A DNA stretch of 64,000 nucleotides from Arsenicicoccus dermatophilus (GTDB taxonomy: Bacteria; Actinomycetota; Actinomycetes; Actinomycetales; Dermatophilaceae), in NCBI RefSeq assembly GCF_022568795.1, contig NZ_JAKZHU010000001.1:558001-622000 (forward strand), read 5' to 3'. Positions 47,181-55,611 of the stretch are shown here, piece after piece. The notes below the pieces were generated by a model. It worked only from the letters and a program-made list of their open reading frames with translations, had not been told where the DNA came from and did not search any database. Every line of letters starts with the position of its first letter. The stretch's first letter is position 1. The position numbers and the translations under genes were made by a program.

Positions 47181-48230
47181 ATGTCGTCGCTGGAGCGGGA
47201 GCCGCAGGGATACGGGGATGTCCTCGCACGGGTGAAAGGTGAGATCCGTGCTGCCCGCACGCGTGCGCAGCGGGTCGTGAACACGCAGCTGCTGGAGCTG
47301 TACTGGGTCATCGGCCACTCCATCCTGGAGCGTCAGGAGAGCGAGGGCTGGGGGAGCAAGGTCGTAGACCGGTTCTCCGACGACCTGCGCGCGGAGTTCC
47401 CCGACATGAAGGGTCTTGGGCGGGCGAACGTGCACTCCATGCGGCGGTTCGCTGCGGCGTGGACTCGTGAGCAGATTGTCCAACAGGCTGTTGGACAACT
47501 CCCATGGGGGCACGTTGTAGAGCTCCTCACCCGGGTGCCCGACCCGGTCGTTCGGGACTGGTACGCCGAACAAGCTGTCTTGAACGTCTGGTCTCGGGCC
47601 GTGCTGCACCACCAGATTGCCACGCGCCTGCACGAACGGCTGGGCGCGGCGCTGGTGAACTTCGATCGCCGCCTTGACGAGGGTGACTCGGCTCGCGCCA
47701 CCCAGATCATCAAGGACCCGTACGTCTTCGACTTCCTCGCCCTGGACACGCGCGCCACCGAGCGCGACCTCGAGCAGGCCCTTATGGACCGCATCACGGA
47801 CACCCTGCTCGAGCTGGGCCGCGGGTTCGCCTTCGTCGGCCGGCAGGTCCACTTCGACGTCGATGGCAACGACTTTTACGCCGACCTGGTCTTCTTCCAC
47901 GTCGAACAGCTGCGGTACGTCGTGGTCGAGCTCAAGATCGACCACTTCCGGCCCGAGCACGCCGGCCAACTGGGTTTCTACGTCGCTCTCGTCGACGACA
48001 AGCTTCGCAACCCGGACTTGCACGCACCCACGATCGGGCTGTTGCTGTGCGCGACTCGGTCAGACGCGGTGGTCCGGTATGCCCTGGCCAACAGCAGCGC
48101 CCCCATGGCGGTGGCGGACTACACCACCCAACCCAGTGCTGCGTCCCAGATGCGCCTGCCTAGCCCTGAGGAGCTCGAAGCCATCGTCGACGCCACCCTC
48201 GACGCTACGCCCGAGGCAGCCTCCGAGTGA
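47181..48230 (+). CDS. DUF1016 (YhcG) PD-(D/E)XK nuclease-like protein
   Basis: 349 residues. The N-terminal DUF1016 domain (VVNTQLLELYWVIGHSILER, FPDMKGLGRANVHSMRRFAA, QLPWGHVVELL) is followed by the nuclease domain (from about 185) with FAFVGRQVHFDVDGNDFYAD, LVFFHVEQLRYVVVELKIDH and GQLGFYVALVDDKLR, which holds the D...ExK core. YhcG proteins travel with mobile elements; function unproven, with defence or partner-modulating roles proposed. ATG 47181. Confidence 0.92.
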   Translation: MSSLEREPQGYGDVLARVKGEIRAARTRAQRVVNTQLLELYWVIGHSILERQESEGWGSKVVDRFSDDLRAEFPDMKGLGRANVHSMRRFAAAWTREQIVQQAVGQLPWGHVVELLTRVPDPVVRDWYAEQAVLNVWSRAVLHHQIATRLHERLGAALVNFDRRLDEGDSARATQIIKDPYVFDFLALDTRATERDLEQALMDRITDTLLELGRGFAFVGRQVHFDVDGNDFYADLVFFHVEQLRYVVVELKIDHFRPEHAGQLGFYVALVDDKLRNPDLHAPTIGLLLCATRSDAVVRYALANSSAPMAVADYTTQPSAASQMRLPSPEELEAIVDATLDATPEAASE

Positions 48231-48303
48231 CGTTCTGCCGCGGGGGCAGTCCGTAGCCGGCGGGCAGTGCCCGGAGAGCGGCGGGCGGCTCGACCGCTGT
48301 AGG

Positions 48304-50286
48304 TCACGTGTGCGTGGAGGAGGTGCCGGGCGGTCGATTGCCTCCTCGGATTGGGGCCAGTACCGTTGCCGTACTCGCTCGCACGTTTCGTCGTGCGAGA
48401 TCGGGGCCGGGTGCGCACGTGCCCGGCCCTTTGTCATGTGCCGTCCAGTCCTCACCCGGGCGGCGGACAGCCAACCCGTGGCCTGACGATGCCGCAGGTC
48501 GGCGATGCCCCTCGCCGCGCGGTGGAGCGGCCAGGCGGGCGCCCGGGCGCCGGGCCGGCCGGGTGGATGCCCGGCGGGACGCTGCACGGGTCGTAGTCCC
48601 GCGGTAGCGGAGCCGCTCGGCGGAGACGGCTGCGCTCCTGACGGCGTGAACTCGCTCGCTCTCGGCGCGTGCGGTCTCGTTCGGTGTGAGCAGGCGCAGC
48701 CACGTGCCGTCTGGGAGGCACTGGGCGAATCCGGCGGCGGCGAGTGCGCGCAAGGCGTGGACGAGGGTGCGCCGCTGGCTGGTGGTCAGGGGGGTCTCGG
48801 GGGAGTGGGTCACCTGGGCGGCGTGCGCCAGTGCCTCGAGGTCCAGCGGGGCGTCGAGGCTGAGGGCCCGCAGCACCATGTACGTGATGCGCGGGCTGCC
48901 CTGGGGGACCTTGCGGGCGAGGGGGGTGAGATAGAAACGAGGTGGAGGGATTTCCGTCACCCCTCGCAGGTCCACCGAGGCGATCGAAAACTCGTAGCTC
49001 GAGCTGTCGGGGGCGCCGACCGGGTCGAAGCAGTCGGTGTGGAGCGTGCCGACGACGCCGTCGAGGGTGCGTAGGTGCTTCGCGATGGTCTTCCGGTCAG
49101 TGATGCCGGTGTCCAGGACGATGTCGCGCTGCGGCACGGGAACGCGAAGGGAGCCCGTGCGCTCGATGCGGTCGAGGACGGTGTGGCCGATCGTCAGCAA
49201 TGCCGGCCGCTCCCGGGTCGACGTGGACCACGCGAGGCTCTGCAGCCGCATCCTTGCCTGCTCGACGGCCACCCGGACCTCGGCGGACGGCTCGTCGCGC
49301 GGCCTCGTCCGCTTCATCGGGTCGGCCTGTGCTCGCCAGACGGTGTCCGTCTCGACGGCCTTGTTCCACTGCCATCGCACCCACCAGGCGGGGTTACGAC
49401 GGGCGTGCGACATCGCCTCCGGGTGGGCGGTCGCGATGGCCTCACGCGCGTCGTCGACCGTGTAGCCGGCACGGACCATCGCAGCGGTGGCCATCAGCTC
49501 GTAGGTGGAGTTCGACGAGTCGACGCTCTCGTCAAGCATCTTGTCCCACAACGGCTTTCGACCGGTGGCGAGGTAGGTCGCCCACTGGTCGTCGAGGGCG
49601 CGGCGTCGACGGGCGGTCGGCACCAGAGGTGCGTCCGTGTCGAGGATGCTGCGCTGCACGCCGGTCAGCCGGCTCCGTGAGCGGGTTCTCTTTCCGGTGC
49701 CCGCCTTGTGGCGAGAGCTCCCGCGGCGATGGCGGCTCGTCGGGGCTCCAGCTCGCGCCCACGGGTGGTTGGTGAGCTCGTCGAGCAGTCGAGCAGGGTC
49801 GCCGAAGGGCCGGTGCATGACGCCGGTGCGGTGCGGCGCGCTCAGCGGTCGCACCCACTCGCGCACATCGATTGTGGACCTCGAGGCGCCGAGGCTCCTT
49901 CGCCAGTCGCTGAGGAAGGCCTCCAGCTCGTCGCGGCATCGCCCCGCCGTGACGAAGACGTGGCCACGGCCGGCGGCGCCCCCGGACTCACGGCTCAGGT
50001 GCCACAGCCCCCGGTCGGTGGCCCACCGGGTCACGGCATCCATGACGGCGTAGCCGGCGTGTCCCGGCAGGTCGACGTCGACGGCAACGACCTCAGCCCG
50101 CAGGCAGCCGACGATCGACGCCACCCGGCCCTGGCCCGCCAACGCCAAGCCGGCACCGAGGGAGGTGACCACCACGCCGGGCACCCGCTTGTTGTCCGCG
50201 TCCAGCGCGAACCAGTCGCGGGCGTCGAAGAGCACCTCGTCGAGAGCACTCCACGGCGTCCCGACGACGGCACCGCGCGCGGTCAC
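48304..50286 (-). CDS. Primase-like replication protein of the element
   Basis: 660 residues. The N-terminus (about 60-130) contains AEVVAVDVDLPGHAGYAVMD with a DxD pair and RESGGAAGRGHVFVTAG, the pattern of archaeo-eukaryotic-type primase (bifunctional primase-polymerase). The middle (about 330-530) has winged-helix features (VPQRDIVLDTGITDRKTIAK; LEALAHAAQVTHSPETPLTT). The last 110 residues are Arg/Pro/Gly-rich and probably disordered. It likely starts replication of the excised element. GTG 50286 is the start used; no clear ribosome-binding site. No helicase motif was noticed. Confidence 0.7.
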   Translation of the reverse strand: MTARGAVVGTPWSALDEVLFDARDWFALDADNKRVPGVVVTSLGAGLALAGQGRVASIVGCLRAEVVAVDVDLPGHAGYAVMDAVTRWATDRGLWHLSRESGGAAGRGHVFVTAGRCRDELEAFLSDWRRSLGASRSTIDVREWVRPLSAPHRTGVMHRPFGDPARLLDELTNHPWARAGAPTSRHRRGSSRHKAGTGKRTRSRSRLTGVQRSILDTDAPLVPTARRRRALDDQWATYLATGRKPLWDKMLDESVDSSNSTYELMATAAMVRAGYTVDDAREAIATAHPEAMSHARRNPAWWVRWQWNKAVETDTVWRAQADPMKRTRPRDEPSAEVRVAVEQARMRLQSLAWSTSTRERPALLTIGHTVLDRIERTGSLRVPVPQRDIVLDTGITDRKTIAKHLRTLDGVVGTLHTDCFDPVGAPDSSSYEFSIASVDLRGVTEIPPPRFYLTPLARKVPQGSPRITYMVLRALSLDAPLDLEALAHAAQVTHSPETPLTTSQRRTLVHALRALAAAGFAQCLPDGTWLRLLTPNETARAESERVHAVRSAAVSAERLRYRGTTTRAASRRASTRPARRPGARLAAPPRGEGHRRPAASSGHGLAVRRPGEDWTAHDKGPGTCAPGPDLARRNVRASTATVLAPIRGGNRPPGTSSTHT

Positions 50287-50324
50287 GCCGCGGGCGGGAT
50301 CGGCGGGGTGTCTTCACCTCGCAT

Positions 50325-50348
50325 CCATCTTTTTGCCCACCTCTTTGA
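50325..50348 (+). repeat. Right arm-type sites
   Basis: CCATCTTTTTGC (50325-50336), identical to the left arm site at 38849, followed in tandem by a diverged copy CCACCTCTTTGA. The T-runs stand out in this GC-rich DNA. It is 126 bases inside attR. Confidence 0.65.
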
Positions 50349-50461
50349 GCCCGAGGTGGTCGGATCGCATCCGAGGCCGGGCGAGATGATCAGAGAAAGA
50401 CGCGCAGGTGAGACGGGATTTTCGGGAGCCAGCCGAACTTCGCCGAAGCTCGGCTCTGAAT

Positions 50462-50483
50462 AACAGGTGGTTGCGGGTTCGAG
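50462..50483 (+). repeat. attR core
   Basis: 21 of 22 bases equal the tRNA-Thr segment 38753-38774. The flanking tRNA sequence is not continued, so this is the displaced remnant. Confidence 0.85.
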
Positions 50484-50544
50484 GTCTTCCGGCGGCCACA
50501 CGCCCTCAACCTGCTTGCGCGCCGGGCGTCCGCTGACCAGCGGG

Positions 50545-52055
50545 TCACCAGACGCGGTAGCTCGCCCTCGCCAGCCGCAGGCCGTGCGGGCCGTCCTTGC
50601 ACTCGACGTACGACGTCGTGGACGTGCAGGTGGCCGTGCCCAGGACGCGGGACTGGCCGTACGGCAGCACCACTCCCCGCGGAGCCGGAGTCGCGGGCGG
50701 GCAGGTGAGGGCGGCCGGACGGTTGTGGATCATCTCGACCGTGCTGCCCCAGCGCTTCGCGGCCCGGCAGGCCGCAGGTGCCGCCGGCGCCCGGTAGTCG
50801 TGCTCGGTGATGGTGCACCGGACTCCGGACCCCGTGCCCCAGCAGGTGATGTTGCCCGAGGGCATGGTGAGGGCGGCAGGTGGAGCCGCACCCGCCGACG
50901 GCGACGACGTCGGCGTCTGCGACGAGGTGCTTGACAGGGTGCTCACGCCCCGCCAGATCGCGGCCACGGAGGGGGCGACCACCGCGAGGAGCACCAGGGC
51001 GATGACGGCGAGCAGGCAACCCCGACCGGTCCGGCCGAGGACGGCACCGCGCCGCGGGGCGGCTGCGGAGGACGGCGCCGGCGGGACGGGAGCGGAGGAG
51101 GGCGCCGGCGGGACGGGAGCGGAGGAGGGCGCCGGCGGGGCGGGAGGGAGGGTGATCGGGACGGTGGCGCTCGACGCCGGCTGGGACGAGGCCGGCGGGG
51201 TCGGGGGCACCGCGGCGGCGGGTCGCGTCGGCGCTGCGGCCGTGGGTGGGGGTGGCGCGACCGGCTGCCTCGGCCCCGGCGCCGGCTGCACCGGCTCGAT
51301 CGGCTGCACCGGCAGCGGCTGCGTGCGGCTCGGGCGCTCGGCCGCCACCGAGGCGCGCACGCAGGATCGCGGCTCGAACCCCTCGGCCCGCAGTGCCTCC
51401 TCGCTCGGGCGCACGCCGGCCGGCAGGCCGATGATGTCGCAGAAGGTCGCCACCGACTCCAGGTCCCAGTCCCGGTTTCGCCGGTCTCGGCCGAGCGCGT
51501 GGAAGTAGCCGCGCAGGGGGCCGACGTTCGCGCCGTGGTCGCTGCTGCTGCTGGGGACGTACGGCCGATGGGCCACGACGGTGACCTGGTGCCGGTCCTC
51601 GGCGAAGTCGAGGGAGCCGGGAGGGGGAGACGCAGCGTGGAGGCCGGCGCCTTCGCGTGCTGGGACAGGACGATCAGCGCGGGGATGAAGGCGGACGGCA
51701 GCGGCGTGGTCGGGTGCTCGCGCAGCATCCCGCCCAGCTGCTTGGCGTAGCCCTCCGCCTGGCCGATGGGGTTGATCTCTCCCTCGCGCAGGAACAGGTC
51801 CATCGGGCGCCCGTCCGCGGTCCAGGGGCCCTGCAGCGGAGCCTCGACGAGACCACCCGTGTCGCCCCGAATCCCCTTGACCTCCAACACGACGCAGCCG
51901 TGCGGGGTGAGCACCAGGAGGTCGACGTGGGCGGGTTTGTTCGGCCCGACGAGCATGAGGCCCCGGATCGGCTCTGCCCCCGGGCGGTCCTTGAGGGCGG
52001 CGGCGACACGGCGCTCGGCGTCGCTCTCCGGCAGACGGATCGGTATGACGAGCAT
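50545..52055 (-). pseudogene. NERD-domain membrane protein gene with one frameshift
   Basis: ATG 52055 opens a NERD nuclease-related domain: LVGPNKPAHVDLLVLTPHGC, VVLEVKGIRGDTGG, INPIGQAEGYAKQLGGML. Near 51621-51627 (a C run on this strand) the frame is lost. The next frame supplies the expected continuation GSLDFAEDRHQVTVVAHRPY and runs to 50545 through a Pro/Ala/Ser linker, a membrane helix (GCLLAVIALVLLAVVAP) and a secreted-type domain with four Cys. Adding one base restores a 503-residue protein. It is a true mutation or a sequencing error in a homopolymer. Confidence 0.82.
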
Positions 52056-52095
52056 GCGGTCACCGTAGGGCGTCCCCTGCGTGACGCCGTCATCG

Positions 52096-52117
52096 GGTCA
52101 CCGAAAGGTCATCCGCA
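52096..52117 (+). promoter_or_regulatory. PHO-box-like direct repeat, proximal to NERD gene
   Basis: GGTCACCGAAA then GGTCATCCGCA: two 11-base units. The second fits the actinobacterial PHO unit G(G/T)TCAYYYR(G/C)G at ten of eleven positions, the first at eight. It is 41 bases upstream of the NERD start. Confidence 0.5.
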
Positions 52118-52233
52118 TCAACGGTGTTCGACGTCAGGGATCGGGGTTGCGGCGAGCGGTCGACGACGCCGAGGAGCCTCCGGGGCGAGGGCTGCGACCG
52201 ACCGCGGCCGGGACGCTGACGTCGTGGCCCAGA

Positions 52234-52255
52234 GTTCACCCATTGTTCACCCAGG
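52234..52255 (+). promoter_or_regulatory. PHO-box direct repeat upstream of the NAS-like gene
   Basis: GTTCACCCATT then GTTCACCCAGG, 11 bases apart. The second unit fits the published PHO consensus at all eleven positions and the first at nine. It lies about 216 bases before ATG 52472. Confidence 0.68.
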
Positions 52256-52471
52256 GGAGGAGGTCGGGCAGGACCTCCGGTGCTAGACGGCCCTGGCCGA
52301 AGATCTTGCGTATCGTTGCCGTAGGGCCCCAGCAGTATTTTCGGCATTCGTCAGGTAACTGCTCAGCGAACGCACAGACTTGTGCACGACAGGCCCGAAA
52401 GGCATGACCTCTATCACAGAGCGCACCTCTCGGCGCGAGCGCCGGGGCGCTTCTCCGTACGGTCCCGAGAC

Positions 52472-53368
52472 ATGAGCCCTCAGCGATACATCAACCGGAT
52501 CAGCACGATTCGACGTGAGCTGCATCGGACGGACCTGCGCCCCAGCCCCACCGTCGACGCCCTCTTCTCCGAGCTGGTGGACATGGTCCTCACGGCACCA
52601 CCCGGACTCTTCCCCGCGGTGCACGAAGGTCTCGGGCCGGCCGCCGTCGACGACCTGCGTGAGCTGTGCGGCCGCGGGGAGACCCGGCTGGAGACAGCCT
52701 GGGCCCGGCGCCTGCTCGAGGCGCGCGACCCCTTCGAGACGCTCGAGGAGTTCCCCTACCTCGACAACTACCGCCGGCTGACGCGTCTGGAGCTGTCCGC
52801 CCTGCATGCGGCAGGCTCGCGCGTCCGCTCCGTGACGATGATCGGCTCCGGCCCGCTCCCGCTGACCGCGGTGGTGCTCGCCATGGAGCTCGGCATCACC
52901 GTCACCGTCGTGGACCGGGATCCGCACAGCCTGGCCTACGGCCACGACGTGATCCGGGCCCTCGGCCTGGGCCGCCAGATCACCTCGCACCTGGGCGACG
53001 CCACCGCCGGCCACCTGCCCGTCGGCGGCAGCGACGCGGTGATCCTCGCGGCGCTCGTCGGCGCCGACGCCGAGGCCAAGGCCAAGATCATGACGGCCAC
53101 CGCCCGGGCCATGGCGGCCGACAGCCACCTGCTCGTCCGCTCGGCGGCCGGGATGCGGGCCCTGCTCTACTGCCCCTTCGACCTGCACGAGGAGGGGATC
53201 CCCGCCATCGGGACCGCCCTGACCCCCGTCCTCGAGGTGCATCCCCACGACGACGTGGTCAACTCCGTGGTCGTCTTCCGGCGCGCCGCGCACGCGACGT
53301 CGGGGGAGCCCTCAGGCGCGCCGGAGCGGGATCTCGAGGTGGACCGTCGACAGGCGCGGATCGCCTGA
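52472..53368 (+). CDS. Nicotianamine synthase-family protein (CntL-like)
   Basis: Joins aminobutyrate units from S-adenosylmethionine to make nicotianamine-type metallophores (plant NAS, bacterial CntL). 298 residues with the family pattern: LRPSPTVDALFSELVDMVL, CGRGETRLETAWARRLL, LEEFPYLDNYRRLTRLELSA and the SAM-binding VRSVTMIGSGPLPLTAVVLA. The last is the most diagnostic. ATG 52472 is preceded by a frame that continues upstream without support. It overlaps the convergent GNAT gene by 57 bases. No histidine racemase (CntK) or opine dehydrogenase (CntM) gene is nearby, so the product may be a nicotianamine-like compound without the opine step (inference). Confidence 0.82.
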   Translation: MSPQRYINRISTIRRELHRTDLRPSPTVDALFSELVDMVLTAPPGLFPAVHEGLGPAAVDDLRELCGRGETRLETAWARRLLEARDPFETLEEFPYLDNYRRLTRLELSALHAAGSRVRSVTMIGSGPLPLTAVVLAMELGITVTVVDRDPHSLAYGHDVIRALGLGRQITSHLGDATAGHLPVGGSDAVILAALVGADAEAKAKIMTATARAMAADSHLLVRSAAGMRALLYCPFDLHEEGIPAIGTALTPVLEVHPHDDVVNSVVVFRRAAHATSGEPSGAPERDLEVDRRQARIA

Positions 53369-53863
53369 GGTGTCCCGCTCGTCGAGGACCACCCGCCCCC
53401 CGAGGGCCGTCCAGAAGTCGACGGCCCCGGGGTACCGCGCGTTCGTGTGCAGGTAGAGCACGCTCGCCTCGTGGTCCCGTCGTGCCGCGTCGATCAGCTG
53501 CTCGACGACCCTGCGAGCAAGCCCCTGACGGCGGGCCCGGGGGTCCGTGGCCACGCGGACGACCTGGAGCACGCGCCGAGGGTCCGGGTAGCGCTGTCGG
53601 AGCGGGAGGCAGGTCTGCGGGAAGCCCACCCGGAGGCCGCCGCAGGCGAGCACCTGACCGTCGGCGACAGCGACCAGCATGAGGTTGCGGCGGGTCAGCA
53701 CATAGGTCTCGTAGGCGAGGTCGAGGTCACGGTGCCACACCGGGTCGTAGCCGTAGCCCAGGTCCTGCAGGTTGACCCGGTGCACGAGGCTGCGAGCGGC
53801 GTGGATCTCGGCGGGGGTGGTGGCGACACGGATCTGCGTGGTCGTGTCGGCGACTGCGGTCAT
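53312..53863 (-). CDS. GNAT-family acetyltransferase
   Basis: 183 residues. The acetyl-CoA loop is QVVRVATDPRARRQGLARRV (about 98-117), with LYLHTNARYPGAVDFWTALG for the C-terminal strand/helix. Its 3' end overlaps the NAS-like gene on the opposite strand. The substrate is unknown; acting on a metallophore is possible only by proximity. Confidence 0.85.
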   Translation of the reverse strand: MTAVADTTTQIRVATTPAEIHAARSLVHRVNLQDLGYGYDPVWHRDLDLAYETYVLTRRNLMLVAVADGQVLACGGLRVGFPQTCLPLRQRYPDPRRVLQVVRVATDPRARRQGLARRVVEQLIDAARRDHEASVLYLHTNARYPGAVDFWTALGGRVVLDERDTSGDPRLSTVHLEIPLRRA

Positions 53864-53923
53864 GCGGCCTCACAGTAGTGCAGTGGGTGCCCCTGAGGGG
53901 CTCTGGCTCAAGGGATTTCGTCG

Positions 53924-55381
53924 TCACGAGGGTATGGCGACGTACTTCGTCTCGACATACTCCTCGATGCCCTCGGCGCCGCCCTCGCGCCCGAAGCCGG
54001 AGGCCTTGACCCCGCCGAAGGGCGCCGCGGGGTTGGAGATGACGCCCGCGTTGACGCCGACCATGCCGTAGTCCAACCGCTCGGCGACCCGCATCGCCCG
54101 GGCCAGGTCGCGGGTGTAGAAGTAGGAGGCCAGACCGTACTCCGTGGCGTTGGCGCGCCCGATGACCTCGTCCTCGTCGTCGAAGGACTGGATCGCCGCC
54201 ACCGGGCCGAAGATCTCCTCGCGCACCAGCGCCGCGTCCCGGGGCACGTCCACCAGCACCGTCGGCGCCACGAAGTTCCCCACCTCGGGCACCGGCTCGT
54301 GGCCGCAGAGCAGCCGCGCCCCGCCCGCCACGGCCGAGGACACCAGCCCGCGGACCGTGTCGGCCGCCGCCGCGGTGATCAGCGGCCCCACCTCGACGCC
54401 GTCGTCCAGCCCGTCGCCAACCCGCAGCGCCCGCATCCGCTCCGCCAGCCGCTGGGCGAACGACGCGGCCACCGAGCGGTGGACGTAGATCCGGTTGGCC
54501 GCCGTGCACGCCTCGCCGATGTTGCGCATCTTGGCCGCCAGGCAGCCCTCGACCGCGGCGTCCAGGTCGGCGTCGTCGAAGACGACGAACGGCGCGTTGC
54601 CGCCCAGCTCCATGGACACCCGCAGCAGCTGCTGGGCGGACTGCTCGACGAGCGCGCGCCCCACTGCCGTGGATCCGGTGAAGGTGAGCTTGCGCGCCCG
54701 CGGGTCGCGGATCAGCGGCTCCATGACCTCGCCCGCCCGCGAGGTGGTCACCAGGTTGACCACGCCGGCCGGCACCCCGACCTCCTCCAGGAGGGCGACG
54801 AGCGCGTGCATGGTCAGCGGGGTCTGCGCGGCGGGCTTGACGACCATCGTGCAGCCGGCGGCCAGGGCCGGTCCGATCTTGCGGGTCCCCATGGCCAGCG
54901 GGAAGTTCCACGGCGTGATCATCAGGCAGGGCCCGACCGGCTGCCGCATCGTCAGCAGCCGCATCCCACCCGCGGGCGCCACCGTGAACGACCCGGAGAT
55001 CCGCACCGCCTCCTCCGCGAACCACCGGAAGAACTCCGTGGCATAGGCCACCTCGCCGCGCGCCTCCGCGAGCGGCTTGCCCATCTCCAGGGTCATCAGC
55101 GCCGCGAAGTCCTCGGTGCGCTCCACCAGCAGCTCGTATGCCGATCGGAGGATCTCGGACCGCTCCCGCGGGGGAGTGGTCGCCCACGACTCCTGCGCCG
55201 AGGCGGCGGCCCCGAGGGCGGCGTCCCCGTCGGCGGGGGAGGCGTCCGCGACCCGGGCCAGCGTCTGACCGGTGGCGGGGTTGGTGACCTCGAGGGTGCG
55301 CCCGCCGGTAGCGGCCCGCCACTCGCCACCGACATGCAGCTCGCGGGGGACGCGCGCGAGCAGTGCTGGCACGTCGACCAT
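53924..55381 (-). CDS. gabD: NAD(P)-dependent succinate-semialdehyde-type dehydrogenase
   Basis: 485-residue aldehyde dehydrogenase. PWNFPLAMGTRKIGPALAAG and TFTGSTAVGRALVEQSA bind the cofactor. VSMELGGNAPFVVFDDADLD has the general-base Glu, and NIGEACTAANRIYVHRSVA has the nucleophile Cys. The sequence most resembles GabD enzymes, which oxidise succinate semialdehyde, but related substrates are possible. ATG 55381 follows AAGGAGG. Confidence 0.88.
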   Translation of the reverse strand: MVDVPALLARVPRELHVGGEWRAATGGRTLEVTNPATGQTLARVADASPADGDAALGAAASAQESWATTPPRERSEILRSAYELLVERTEDFAALMTLEMGKPLAEARGEVAYATEFFRWFAEEAVRISGSFTVAPAGGMRLLTMRQPVGPCLMITPWNFPLAMGTRKIGPALAAGCTMVVKPAAQTPLTMHALVALLEEVGVPAGVVNLVTTSRAGEVMEPLIRDPRARKLTFTGSTAVGRALVEQSAQQLLRVSMELGGNAPFVVFDDADLDAAVEGCLAAKMRNIGEACTAANRIYVHRSVAASFAQRLAERMRALRVGDGLDDGVEVGPLITAAAADTVRGLVSSAVAGGARLLCGHEPVPEVGNFVAPTVLVDVPRDAALVREEIFGPVAAIQSFDDEDEVIGRANATEYGLASYFYTRDLARAMRVAERLDYGMVGVNAGVISNPAAPFGGVKASGFGREGGAEGIEEYVETKYVAIPS

Positions 55382-55611
55382 CTGGTCCTCCTTCGCCGGG
55401 ATCCGGATCTCGATGGTGCCCCCGCCGGCGGGGGTCCGTCCAGGCGGCCGGAGCGCGTGCGCGGGGAGGGTCGGCGCCATCGGGGCAGGTCGGCAGGGAC
55501 GGGGGCGACGGCGACCCGCCCTTCGCCGGCGCCGGGGTCGGCGACGGCGACCGGCGGGTCCCCCGGACGGTCCACACCCGGACGGCGCGGGTCCCGGAAA
55601 CCCATGGCACC

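Larger units (their letters stand above)
38753..50483. mobile_element. Integrative element in tRNA-Thr, about 11.7 kb
   Basis: The integrase gene begins 20 bases after the tRNA. An imperfect 22-base direct repeat marks the ends (38753-38774 and 50462-50483), and 12-base arm-like repeats lie inside both. Cargo: integrase, excisionase, DUF2188, GIY-YIG nuclease, XRE regulator, zinc-ribbon protein, DUF1016 nuclease, primase-like protein. IS256, IS3 and IS30 copies interrupt it. No FtsK-type transfer gene, capsid or terminase was found. It could be a decayed AICE or a phage-satellite-like island. Confidence 0.85.
52056..52471. other. NERD-NAS divergent control region
   Basis: 416 bases. It holds two PHO-box-like pairs (52096-52117 and 52234-52255). 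No gene is apparent. Confidence 0.7.

Noticed and set aside
52056-52471. Zur box upstream of the NAS-like gene
   Set aside because: I looked for TGAAAAT-type palindromes, expected for zinc control, and found none; the PHO-like repeats are the only clear motif.
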